A stretch of 64,000 nt of DNA, from contig CBDCAC010000005.1 in NCBI GenBank assembly GCA_965213775.1, positions 496,001-560,000 of the forward strand, given 5' to 3'. This document shows, piece after piece, positions 7,986 through 15,705 of this stretch. Every line of letters starts with the position of its first letter. Within the stretch, counting starts at the first letter, position 1. The DNA is from Lichenicoccus sp965213775. GTDB taxonomy: Bacteria > Pseudomonadota > Alphaproteobacteria > Acetobacterales > Acetobacteraceae. A program made the position numbers and the translations under genes. The notes below the pieces were generated by a model. That model saw only the letters and a list, made by a program, of their open reading frames with translations, had not been told where the DNA came from and did no database searches.

Positions 7986-8606
7986 TCAGCTCCCGTCGAA
8001 GCCGAGGAAGCCGACCTCCGGCTTGGCGACGCCGCCATCGGCCGCGGCGCGCGATCCCCCGTATGCGGCCTGCTGGGCCGGGCGGTTGGAGCTGCGTCCA
8101 TGGATCGTCAGATGTCCCGGCTTGTCGATGCTGCCGCTGGCGGTATCGGTGGCGACCTGGACCCGCCCGGACTGGTCGTCGTTGTTGCGCATCGAGAGCA
8201 GCAGGAAGGTGATGTCGTTGCGGTTCAGGTCGATGGCGCTCTCGATCGGCTTCTCGCCCAGCACGTTGGTGCCTGAGAGATCGGCGCCGCGCGACAGCGC
8301 TTCCTTGGCCGCCGTGAGATCGCCGCGGTTGATCGCATCGAACAGCGCAGCGGTCGGGTTCATGTCCGCCGACGCATGCCCCGAGGGTGCCGCGGGATCA
8401 TTGGACACCGCACCCGGCAGCGCGGGAGGCGGCGCGTTCGCGGCCGCCGCCGCCTTGGCGTCGTCGTCGCCCGGATCGCTGCCGCTGCCGGCACCGCCGC
8501 CGCCGCCGCCGAGGCTCATCTGCGCATGCGCCGCGTGCATCGGCAGGCATGACAGCGAGGCGAGGGAGAGGATGATCAGGTACAGGCGCAGCAGGCGGGA
8601 GATCAT
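7986..8606 (-). CDS. exported ankyrin-repeat-like protein
   Basis: 206 residues from ATG 8606. A signal peptide is clear: RLLRLYLIILSLASLSCLPM, then AHAQ as a likely signal-peptidase I site. A Gly/Ala/Pro-rich linker follows, and then one and a half ankyrin-like repeats at about 82-135 (ALFDAINRGDLTAAKEALSR, EKPIESAIDLNRNDITFLLL). The rest is low-complexity. It probably sits in the periplasm and binds another protein; the co-directional slipin 21 bases downstream is a candidate partner. Function unknown. Confidence 0.7.
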   Translation of the reverse strand: MISRLLRLYLIILSLASLSCLPMHAAHAQMSLGGGGGGAGSGSDPGDDDAKAAAAANAPPPALPGAVSNDPAAPSGHASADMNPTAALFDAINRGDLTAAKEALSRGADLSGTNVLGEKPIESAIDLNRNDITFLLLSMRNNDDQSGRVQVATDTASGSIDKPGHLTIHGRSSNRPAQQAAYGGSRAAADGGVAKPEVGFLGFDGS

Positions 8607-8656
8607 CGACGGGTCCCGGACGTTGTGGTTCGGCGCGAGGCCGGCCGTTCGGCCAG

Positions 8657-8690
8657 TGCGACGCACGCATAGGTGCGACGCATGCATAGG
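8657..8690. repeat. 17-bp tandem repeat, two units
   Basis: Two adjacent 17-base units, TGCGACGCACGCATAGG and TGCGACGCATGCATAGG, differing at one base. They lie in the 239-base divergent region between the ankyrin-like gene and the Nudix gene. Such a pair could be an operator. Nothing else is recognisable in this gap. Confidence 0.7.
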
Positions 8691-8845
8691 ACAGCGAATG
8701 CGGCGTGGCGATGGAAATCGCAACCGTCCGCGGCCCTTCCTGGCGACGACGGTCTGGGGGATGATGCGGCCATGCGGCCGACCCTGCGCCTCGTCCCGTT
8801 CCGTGCAAATCCGATCGGCGGCCGCGTCCCGGGTCCGGACCGCCG

Positions 8846-9466
8846 GTGAGCCTGCGCTCGACGGAGCCTCTCGGTGCCGCCTGGCTGCGCGCCCGGTTGC
8901 TGAAGCTCGCGCCGCTGCGGCCCGAGCGGGCGGATCCGCCGGCGGCGAGCGGGCAGGGTGGGCACGCTTCCGCAGTCGCGATCCGGCAGGCCGCGGTGCT
9001 GGTGCCGATCCTGCCCGCGCCGGCGCGGATGGTGCTGCTGACCCGCCGGTCGGCGCTGCTGCGCACCCATGCCGGCCAGGTCAGCTTCCCCGGCGGACGG
9101 CCGGAGCCGGAGGATGCGGACCTCGCCGCGACCGCGCTGCGCGAGGCGCGCGAGGAGATCGGGCTCGACCCGGCGCATGTCAGCCTGCTCGGCAGGCTGC
9201 CGCGACAGAGCACCCACGCGAGCAACTACAGCATCACGCCGTTCGTCGGCCTGCTGGCGCCGCAGGCGCGCTGGCTCGCGGACCCGCAGGAGGTGGACGC
9301 GATCTTCGGCCTCGACCTCGCGGTGCTGCTGGATCCGGATGCGCCGCGCCGGATCGGCGACGGCCTGCGTCGCGGCAGCTGGTCGTGGCCGCATCCGGAT
9401 CATGATATCTGGGGCGCCACCGCCGCGATCCTGGTCCAGCTGGCGCGAGCGCTGCGCGGCGAGTGA
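8846..9466 (+). CDS. CoA pyrophosphatase-type Nudix hydrolase
   Basis: 206 residues from GTG 8846. The Nudix box is complete: GGRPEPEDADLAATALREAR followed by EEIGL (about 83-107), with the metal-binding REAREE. The preceding THAGQVSFPGG and following RLPRQSTHASNYSITPFVG fit the CoA pyrophosphatase (NudL/YeaB) subfamily, which cleaves CoA to 3',5'-ADP and 4'-phosphopantetheine. In many alphaproteobacteria this gene precedes a CCA-adding enzyme; here an HglS-type dioxygenase follows instead, 75 bases on. Confidence 0.88.
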   Translation: MSLRSTEPLGAAWLRARLLKLAPLRPERADPPAASGQGGHASAVAIRQAAVLVPILPAPARMVLLTRRSALLRTHAGQVSFPGGRPEPEDADLAATALREAREEIGLDPAHVSLLGRLPRQSTHASNYSITPFVGLLAPQARWLADPQEVDAIFGLDLAVLLDPDAPRRIGDGLRRGSWSWPHPDHDIWGATAAILVQLARALRGE

Positions 9467-9541
9467 CGGCGACGCCCGCCCGATCTCCGCCGCGGGTACC
9501 GGGAGAGGCCGGACGAGGGTGGGCGGCCGGGAAGGGCTGTG

Positions 9542-10813
9542 ATGGAAGCGGATGTGATGCGGGAGATGTTCTCCCGGGCGATGTCGGCGATGTATCGCCG
9601 CGAGGTGCTGCAGTACGGCACGCTGCTGGAGCTGGTCGCGACGATCAACCGGCGCGTGCTCGACGAGGACGGGGCGCGCTCCGTCGAGCTCGGCCGGCCG
9701 GGCGAGCGCGAGCGGCTCGACCAGGAGCGTCACGGCGCCATCCGGGTCGGCCTGCCCGAGGAGCTGCGGCTGCTGCGCCGGCTGTTCGCGGTGCTGGGCA
9801 TGGTCCCGGTCGGCTACTACGACCTCACCGCCTCCGGCGTGCCGGTGCATTCCACCGCCTTCCGCCCGATCGCCGCGGAGGCGCTGCGGCGCAGCCCGTT
9901 CCGGCTGTTCACCTCGCTGCTGCGTCTCGACCGGATCGCGGACCCGGCGCTTCGGGCGCAGACGGACGCGATCCTGCGTCGGCGTCGCATCGTCACCCCA
10001 CGCGCGATCGCGCTGATCGAGCGGTTCGAGGCCGAGGGGCGGCTCGACGACGAGGCCGGCGCGGCGTTCGTGGCCGAGGCGCTGCATAGTTTTCGCTGGC
10101 ACGACACGGCCACGGTCGATCTGGCCAGCTACGAGGCGCTGCGTGCGGCGCACCCGCTGCTCGCCGACATCGCCTGCTTTCGGGGTCCGCACATCAACCA
10201 CCTGACGCCGCGGGTATTGGATATCGACGCCGCACAGGCCGCGATGCGGGCGTGCGGCCTGCCGGTCAAGCCGCAGATCGAGGGGCCGCCGCGGCGGCGC
10301 TGCCCGATCCTGCTGCGCCAGACCAGCTTCAGGGCGCTGTCCGAGCCGGTGCGGTTCGGCGCGCAGCCGGGCGAGCACACCGCCCGCTTCGGCGAGATCG
10401 AGCAGCGCGGCGTGGCCCTCACCCCCGCCGGACGCGCGCTCTATGACCGGCTGCTGGGCGAGGGCGACGCGCACGCCTTCGCGGCCTTCCCCGACGACCA
10501 CGGGACGCTGCGACGCGAGGGCCTCGCCTATTACCGCCTCGTCGCGACCGCCGACCTGCCGCTGGGCGCGCAGAGCCTGGACGAGGCGGTCGAGGCGGGC
10601 TCGGTGCGCGCCGATCCGATCCTGTACGAGGATTTCCTGCCGGTCAGCGCGGCCGGCATTTTCCGCTCGAACCTCGAGGGCGGCGCGGCCGCGCCGCTGG
10701 CCGCGGCACCCAGGCAGGACGCGCTCGAGGAGGCGCTGGGCTGCGACATCCTCGATCCGTTCGCGCTCTACGCCGCCCAGAGCGCTGCGTCGGCGCAGGC
10801 GATCGCCCCGTAA
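9542..10813 (+). CDS. hglS: 2-oxoadipate dioxygenase/decarboxylase (HglS/YdcJ, DUF1338)
   Basis: 423 residues. The family member HglS of Pseudomonas putida converts 2-oxoadipate to D-2-hydroxyglutarate with oxygen and Fe(II), a late step of lysine catabolism. It is a vicinal-oxygen-chelate-like fold. Candidate metal ligands sit in the three family motifs: ERHGAIR (H64), HINHLTPR (H220) and GEIEQRG (E287), nearly the same spacing as H70/H226/E294 of HglS. The substrate-side motif GVPVHSTAFRP is intact. ATG 9542 is chosen over GTG 9539 because GAAGGG at 9531-9536 is then better spaced. An AmaB-type dehydrogenase gene lies 3.3 kb away on the other strand. Confidence 0.88.
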   Translation: MEADVMREMFSRAMSAMYRREVLQYGTLLELVATINRRVLDEDGARSVELGRPGERERLDQERHGAIRVGLPEELRLLRRLFAVLGMVPVGYYDLTASGVPVHSTAFRPIAAEALRRSPFRLFTSLLRLDRIADPALRAQTDAILRRRRIVTPRAIALIERFEAEGRLDDEAGAAFVAEALHSFRWHDTATVDLASYEALRAAHPLLADIACFRGPHINHLTPRVLDIDAAQAAMRACGLPVKPQIEGPPRRRCPILLRQTSFRALSEPVRFGAQPGEHTARFGEIEQRGVALTPAGRALYDRLLGEGDAHAFAAFPDDHGTLRREGLAYYRLVATADLPLGAQSLDEAVEAGSVRADPILYEDFLPVSAAGIFRSNLEGGAAAPLAAAPRQDALEEALGCDILDPFALYAAQSAASAQAIAP

Positions 10814-10935
10814 TCCTCGCCCGCGGCGGCCTGAGGAAAGGCGGCCGGCGGATCGGTCGGTTTACACCTCGTTCAGTGTTTTCGTTGCATACTCGGTTCG
10901 ATAACAGCTACGCCCGATATCCGAGGAACACAACG

Positions 10936-11985
10936 TTGAGCCGGCCCGTGCTCCAGACCTTCGCCGCGATCGCCATGCTGCTGTGCGCCACCGCCACCCG
11001 GGCCGAGACGCCGGCGCCCACGGCTGCGCCACTGGCGTCGCTCAAGGCGAAGTACAGGCGCGCGGGCGCGATCCCGTTCCCCGCCGACAACCCCTATTCG
11101 GACGCCAAGGCCAAGCTCGGCCTGATGCTGTTCTTCGACCCGCGGCTCTCGGTCGCCGGAACCATGTCCTGCGCGACCTGCCATAATCCGGGGATAACTT
11201 GGCAGGACGGCCTGGCGGTGTCCGTCGGCCACGACGGCAAGCCGCTGCCACGCTCGACGCCGACCGTGATCAACCTCGCCTGGGCCGACCTGATCATGTG
11301 GGACGGACGCAAGGACGGGCTCGAGGACCAGGTCAGCGGCCCGGTGGGCACCGCCGCCGAGATGGGAGGCACGGTGCAGCAGGCGGTCGGCGCCGTCGCC
11401 GCGGTGCCGGCCTACGGCCGCGCGTTCGCCAGGGCGTTCGGCACCGACAAGGTGACGTTCGAGCGGATCGCCCGGGCGATCGCGACCTTCGAGCGCACGC
11501 TGGTCAGCAACAAGGCGCCGTTCGACCGCTGGATCGACGGCGACGAGGGCGCCATCGACGACGCCGCCAAGCGCGGCTTCTCGCTGTTCAACGGCAAAGC
11601 GAACTGCGCCGCCTGCCACACGGGCTGGCGCTTCACCGATGACGGCTTCCACGATATCGGGCTGCCCAGCCTGGATCCCGGCCGCGCCGACCAGATACCC
11701 GACGAGCCGCTGCTGCAGCACGCCTTCAAGACGCCCACGCTGCGCAACGTGACCCAGCGCGCGCCCTACATGCATGACGGCTCCATCGCGACGCTGGACG
11801 CGGTCGTCGTGCACTACGACACCGGCTTCCTCGACCGCCCCAGCCTGTCGCCGGAGATGCGCCGGCTGGGGCTGTCCAAGCGCGAGACGGACGACCTCGT
11901 GGCCTTCATGCGCACGCTCACCAGCGCGGACGATCCCGTCACCCTGCCAGACCTGCCCCGGAAGGAAGAGAATCCCGATGAATAA
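10936..11985 (+). CDS. di-haem cytochrome c peroxidase, MauG/CcpA family
   Basis: 349 residues from a TTG start at 10936; GAGGAA at 10923-10928 supports it. A signal peptide (LQTFAAIAMLLCATATRAE) directs it to the periplasm. Two haem c sites: CATCH (C79, C82, H83) and CAACH (C224, C227, H228). GPVGTAAEMGG and APYMHDGS (likely distal ligand region) are typical of bacterial di-haem peroxidases, which reduce hydrogen peroxide or, in MauG, oxidise protein residues. The following cupredoxin gene overlaps by 8 bases and may supply electrons. Confidence 0.9.
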   Translation: MSRPVLQTFAAIAMLLCATATRAETPAPTAAPLASLKAKYRRAGAIPFPADNPYSDAKAKLGLMLFFDPRLSVAGTMSCATCHNPGITWQDGLAVSVGHDGKPLPRSTPTVINLAWADLIMWDGRKDGLEDQVSGPVGTAAEMGGTVQQAVGAVAAVPAYGRAFARAFGTDKVTFERIARAIATFERTLVSNKAPFDRWIDGDEGAIDDAAKRGFSLFNGKANCAACHTGWRFTDDGFHDIGLPSLDPGRADQIPDEPLLQHAFKTPTLRNVTQRAPYMHDGSIATLDAVVVHYDTGFLDRPSLSPEMRRLGLSKRETDDLVAFMRTLTSADDPVTLPDLPRKEENPDE

Positions 11986-12301
11986 GCTCCTGCCCATAAT
12001 GCTGCTGCTGCCCCTCGCACTCGTTGCGGCCTCGCCCGCGCGCGCCGACCAGTCGATCGACCAGAAGGACAAGCAGTTCTCGCAGGAGGCGGTGACGGTG
12101 AAGAGCGGGGAGGCGGTCACCTTCACCAACAGCGACCAGGTCACCCACGACCTCTCGGTGAAGAACCCCGACGGCTCGCACATGATGAGCGCCATGCAGA
12201 AGCCGGGCGATGCGGTCAAGGTCACCTTCGACAAGCCCGGCGACTACAAGGTCCAGTGCCTGATCCATCCCAAGATGAAGCTGATGGTCACCGTCCAGTA
12301 G
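11978..12301 (+). CDS. periplasmic cupredoxin (plastocyanin/azurin-like)
   Basis: 107 residues. The signal peptide LLPIMLLLPLALVAASPARA is followed by a small blue-copper domain. Copper ligands can be placed as H in VTHDLSV and as C, H and M in VQCLIHPKM at the C-terminus. The gene starts inside the last codons of the peroxidase gene, so the two are coupled. The natural reading is that this protein is the electron donor of the peroxidase. Methylamine-utilisation MauL and other small cupredoxins are alternatives. Confidence 0.85.
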   Translation: MNKLLPIMLLLPLALVAASPARADQSIDQKDKQFSQEAVTVKSGEAVTFTNSDQVTHDLSVKNPDGSHMMSAMQKPGDAVKVTFDKPGDYKVQCLIHPKMKLMVTVQ

Positions 12302-12337
12302 CGAGCTGCGCGTCCAGTCGCGCTGCCGGAGCAAACG

Positions 12338-14032
12338 ATGTCAGTCACCCTCAAGATCCTGATCGCCAACGTGGCCATGACGCTGGTCACCATCGGGCTC
12401 GGCCTCTACGCGCTGCAAGGCGAGCGCAGGCTGGGCGACACGGCGCTGCGGATGTACGACCAGGCCTTTATGTCGGTGAACTTCGCGCGAAGCGGACAGA
12501 CCAAGTTCGAGCGGGTGAAGACCCTCTATGCCGGCGCTAGGGTGCAGGCGCCGTCAGCAGCACTACCGAGCGAGCGCCAGCGGCTGCTGGCGGCGGCCCG
12601 CGGCGCCGACGCCGCCGCCGCCGCGACGGCGCCGGGCCCGAACCGGGCGGCGGTGCGCGATGCGATCGGCTCGGTGCTCGACGACCTCGACGTCGCGATC
12701 GAACGCGCGATGTCCGACACCACCCGCCGTGCCGCCACCCAGCTGCGCGGCAAGGTCGCGGCACTGGCGGGCGGCGTGGCGGACTCGGCCACCCTCGACC
12801 GCGCGTCGTCCGCCTTCGACGACGTGATCGAGAGCTTCGCCCAGGACGGCTACGGCTTTCGCAGCGACGCCGAGACCGCCATGATCCGCAACCAGCACTG
12901 GACCCGGATCGTGATCGGCACCGCGATCGGCCTCGGCGCCCTGTTCACCGTGCTGCTCACCCGCTCGGTGGTCCCAGCACTGCGACGCGCCGCAGCCGTC
13001 GCCGCCTCGGTGGCGGATGGGCGCCTCGACAACGAGATCCGGCTGCCCCGCCGTGTCGGCCGCAGCGAGACCGCCAAGCTGCTGCTCGCCCTGTCGCGGA
13101 TGCAGGCCCGCATCCTGCACGACGCCGAGGCGGCGCGTCTGCACGCGGCCGAGAAGCAGGCCGAAGAGGCGGTGCGGGATCGACGGGCGGCCCGGCTCGA
13201 CGAGCTGGTGGCCGGTTTCCGCGAGACGTTCGGCCTGTCGACCGGCGCGTTGTTCTCGGCCTCGTCGGAGCTCGAGACCACCGCGCGCTCGATGTCGTCG
13301 ACGGCCGAGGCGTCGAGGCGGCAGGCCACCGCCGTCTCCGAGGCCGCCGAGCAGGCGAATATCAGCGTGCACCTGGTGGCGGCGGCGGCCGAGCAGCTCA
13401 CCGCCTCGATCGGCGAGATCGACCGCGATGTCGGGCACTCCACCCGCATCGCGCGGCAGGCGGTCGAGGATGCCCGACGCACCGACGACATCGTCCAGGC
13501 CCTGTCGAAGAGTGCCGAGCGCATCGGGCAGGTGGTGGAGCTGATCAGCGGCATCGCCGGAAGGACCAACCTGCTGGCGCTGAACGCGACCATCGAGGCG
13601 GCGCGCGCCGGCGAGTTCGGCAAGGGCTTCGCGGTGGTCGCCTCCGAGGTGAAGAGCCTGGCCAGCCAGACCGGACGTGCCACCGACGAGATCGCGGCCC
13701 AGGTGAGCCAGATCCAGACCGTCAGTCAGGAGGCCATCGCCGCCATACGCGGCATCACCCTGACCATCGAGCAGGTCAGCAGCCTCGCCGTCACGGTCGC
13801 CTCCGCGGTGGAGCAGCAGGGTGCGGCGACCGCAGAGATCGCCCGCAACGTGCAGCATACCGCCGCCGGCGCCCGGGAGGTCACGACGAACATCGCCGGC
13901 GTCAGCCACTCGGCGAGCGGCACCGGCACCGCCGCCGAGCTGGTGCTCAGCGCCGCCGGCAACCTGGCGGTGCAGGCGCGGCAGCTCTCGAACGAGATGC
14001 AGAGCTTCGTCGCCGAGATCAAGGCCGCCTGA
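12338..14032 (+). CDS. methyl-accepting chemotaxis protein
   Basis: 564 residues. Transmembrane helix 1 at about 4-26, a periplasmic ligand-binding region of about 160 residues with no recognised fold, and transmembrane helix 2 at about 185-208. A HAMP domain follows, then a long coiled-coil signalling domain. The CheW/CheA contact tip is complete: GRTNLLALNATIEAARAGEF then KGFAVVASEVKSLA (about 408-445). No C-terminal CheR pentapeptide is seen. It begins 36 bases after the cupredoxin gene on the same strand, so it may be co-transcribed and sense a redox-related signal; that is inference. No other che genes are in the window. Confidence 0.92.
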   Translation: MSVTLKILIANVAMTLVTIGLGLYALQGERRLGDTALRMYDQAFMSVNFARSGQTKFERVKTLYAGARVQAPSAALPSERQRLLAAARGADAAAAATAPGPNRAAVRDAIGSVLDDLDVAIERAMSDTTRRAATQLRGKVAALAGGVADSATLDRASSAFDDVIESFAQDGYGFRSDAETAMIRNQHWTRIVIGTAIGLGALFTVLLTRSVVPALRRAAAVAASVADGRLDNEIRLPRRVGRSETAKLLLALSRMQARILHDAEAARLHAAEKQAEEAVRDRRAARLDELVAGFRETFGLSTGALFSASSELETTARSMSSTAEASRRQATAVSEAAEQANISVHLVAAAAEQLTASIGEIDRDVGHSTRIARQAVEDARRTDDIVQALSKSAERIGQVVELISGIAGRTNLLALNATIEAARAGEFGKGFAVVASEVKSLASQTGRATDEIAAQVSQIQTVSQEAIAAIRGITLTIEQVSSLAVTVASAVEQQGAATAEIARNVQHTAAGAREVTTNIAGVSHSASGTGTAAELVLSAAGNLAVQARQLSNEMQSFVAEIKAA

Positions 14033-14075
14033 TCTGAGCTGCCTGATCAGCACGGGCCTCGACCGCCCCTATCGC

Positions 14076-15632
14076 TCAGCGCCTGCCGGGCTGCTCGGGG
14101 ATGTCGAACCGCACGCCCTGGGCCAGCGGCACCGAGAGCCCGTAATTGATCGCGCTGGTCAGCCTGCGCATGTAGGCCTTCCAGCAATCCGAGCCCGACT
14201 CGCGTCCGCCGCCGGTTTCTTTCTCGCCGCCGAACGCGCCGCCGATCTCTGCCCCGGACGGCCCCATGTTGACGTTGGCGATGCCGCAATCCGAGCCGAC
14301 GGCGGACAGGAACAGCTCGCTCTCGCGCAGGTCGCGGGTGAAGATCGACGAGGACAGCCCCTGCGGCACGCCGTTATGCAGCGCCAGCGCCTGGTCGAAC
14401 TCGTCGTAGCGCAGCACGTACAGGATCGGCGCGAAGGTCTCCTCGAGCACCGGGCCGGTCTGCTCCGGCATCAGCACCACGGCCGGGCGCACGTAGCAGC
14501 CGTCGCCGGCGCCCGGCGGCGTCACCCGCTCGCCGCCGAACACGGTGCCCCCCGCCTGCCGCGCCCGCGCCAGGGCCGCCTGCATCGCATCGAAGGCGGC
14601 GTGGTCGATCAGCGGGCCGACCAGGTTGTCGCCCGCCAGCGGATTGCCCACCGAGACGGTCTCGAACACCGCGCGCAGCTTGGCGGTGAAGGCGTCGTGG
14701 ATGCTGTCGTGCACGATCAGCCGGCGCAGGCTGGTGCAGCGCTGCCCGGCGGTCCCCATCGCCGCGAAGGCGACCGCGCGCAGCGACAGCTCCTGGTCCG
14801 CCGAGGGGCAGACGATCGAGGCGTTGTTGCCGCCCAGCTCCAGGATCGCGCGTCCGAAGCGGCCGGCGATCTCGCGTCCGACCACGCGTCCCATCGCGGT
14901 CGAGCCGGTGGCCGAGAGCACCGGCACGCGCCGGTCCGCGACCAGCGCCGCCCCGGCGTCGCGGCCGCCGAGCAGCAGCCCGCACAGCCCGTCCGGCGCC
15001 TCGCCGAAACGCAGCGCCGCGCGCTCGAACAGCGCGATCGTCGCCAGCGCGGTCAGCGGCGTCTTCTCCGACGGCTTCCAGACCACCGCGTCGCCGCAGA
15101 CCAGCGCCAGTGCCGCGTTCCAGGCCCACACCGCGACCGGGAAGTTGAACGCGGAGATCACGCCCACCACGCCCGCCGGGTGCCACTGCTCCATCATCCT
15201 GTGCTCGGGACGCTCGCTGGTGATGGTCAGGCCGTAGAGCTGGCGCGACAGGCCGACGGCGAAGTCGCAGATGTCGATCATCTCCTGGACCTCGCCGGCA
15301 CCCTCGGAGGGCACCTTGCCGGCCTCGATGGTGACCAGACGGCCGAGTGCCGGCTTGGCCGCGCGCAGTTCCTCGCCGAACAGCCGCACCAGCTCGCCGC
15401 GGCGCGGCGCCGGCATGCGGCGCCACTGGCCGAACGCCTGCTCGGCGCGGCCGATCACGGCGGCGCAGACCGAGGCGTCGGCGTGCGCGACCCGCCCGAT
15501 CGCCTCCCCGGTCAGCGGCGAGCGCACCACACGCGCGGCCGGGCCTGGGTGGTCGAACAGGTCCGCCGGCACGTCCAGGGCGCCCAGGATCGCACGCGTC
15601 TCATAGGGCAGGTCGAGGTCGGCAGCACTCAT
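14076..15632 (-). CDS. amaB: L-piperidine-6-carboxylate / 2-aminoadipate-semialdehyde dehydrogenase (ALDH7, AmaB)
   Basis: 518 residues from ATG 15632, preceded by GGGGGATGAG. Aldehyde dehydrogenase of the ALDH7/AmaB group, which oxidises piperideine-6-carboxylate (2-aminoadipate semialdehyde) to 2-aminoadipate with NAD(P). The nucleophile is C299 in GQRCTSLRRL, the general-base region is LELGGNN, and the subfamily motifs FNFPVAVWAW and FGGEKETGGGRESGSD are present. The permease gene follows upstream by 73 bases in the same direction, and HglS is nearby, consistent with lysine or pipecolate degradation. Confidence 0.9.
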   Translation of the reverse strand: MSAADLDLPYETRAILGALDVPADLFDHPGPAARVVRSPLTGEAIGRVAHADASVCAAVIGRAEQAFGQWRRMPAPRRGELVRLFGEELRAAKPALGRLVTIEAGKVPSEGAGEVQEMIDICDFAVGLSRQLYGLTITSERPEHRMMEQWHPAGVVGVISAFNFPVAVWAWNAALALVCGDAVVWKPSEKTPLTALATIALFERAALRFGEAPDGLCGLLLGGRDAGAALVADRRVPVLSATGSTAMGRVVGREIAGRFGRAILELGGNNASIVCPSADQELSLRAVAFAAMGTAGQRCTSLRRLIVHDSIHDAFTAKLRAVFETVSVGNPLAGDNLVGPLIDHAAFDAMQAALARARQAGGTVFGGERVTPPGAGDGCYVRPAVVLMPEQTGPVLEETFAPILYVLRYDEFDQALALHNGVPQGLSSSIFTRDLRESELFLSAVGSDCGIANVNMGPSGAEIGGAFGGEKETGGGRESGSDCWKAYMRRLTSAINYGLSVPLAQGVRFDIPEQPGRR

Positions 15633-15653
15633 CTCATCCCCCACGGCGGCTGC

Positions 15654-15695
15654 AGCGGGGTCTGAGGCCTGGGCGCCCACCGGGTCAAGTCCCCC
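15654..15695. repeat. decayed half copy of type I repeat
   Basis: About 40 bases resembling the right half of the type I repeat: CGGGGTCTGAGGCCTGGG and ACCGGGTCAAG, with mismatches. It fills the space between the amaB start and the end of the permease gene. Too diverged for a firm boundary. Confidence 0.55.
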
Positions 15696-15705
15696 GTCGC
15701 GGCCG

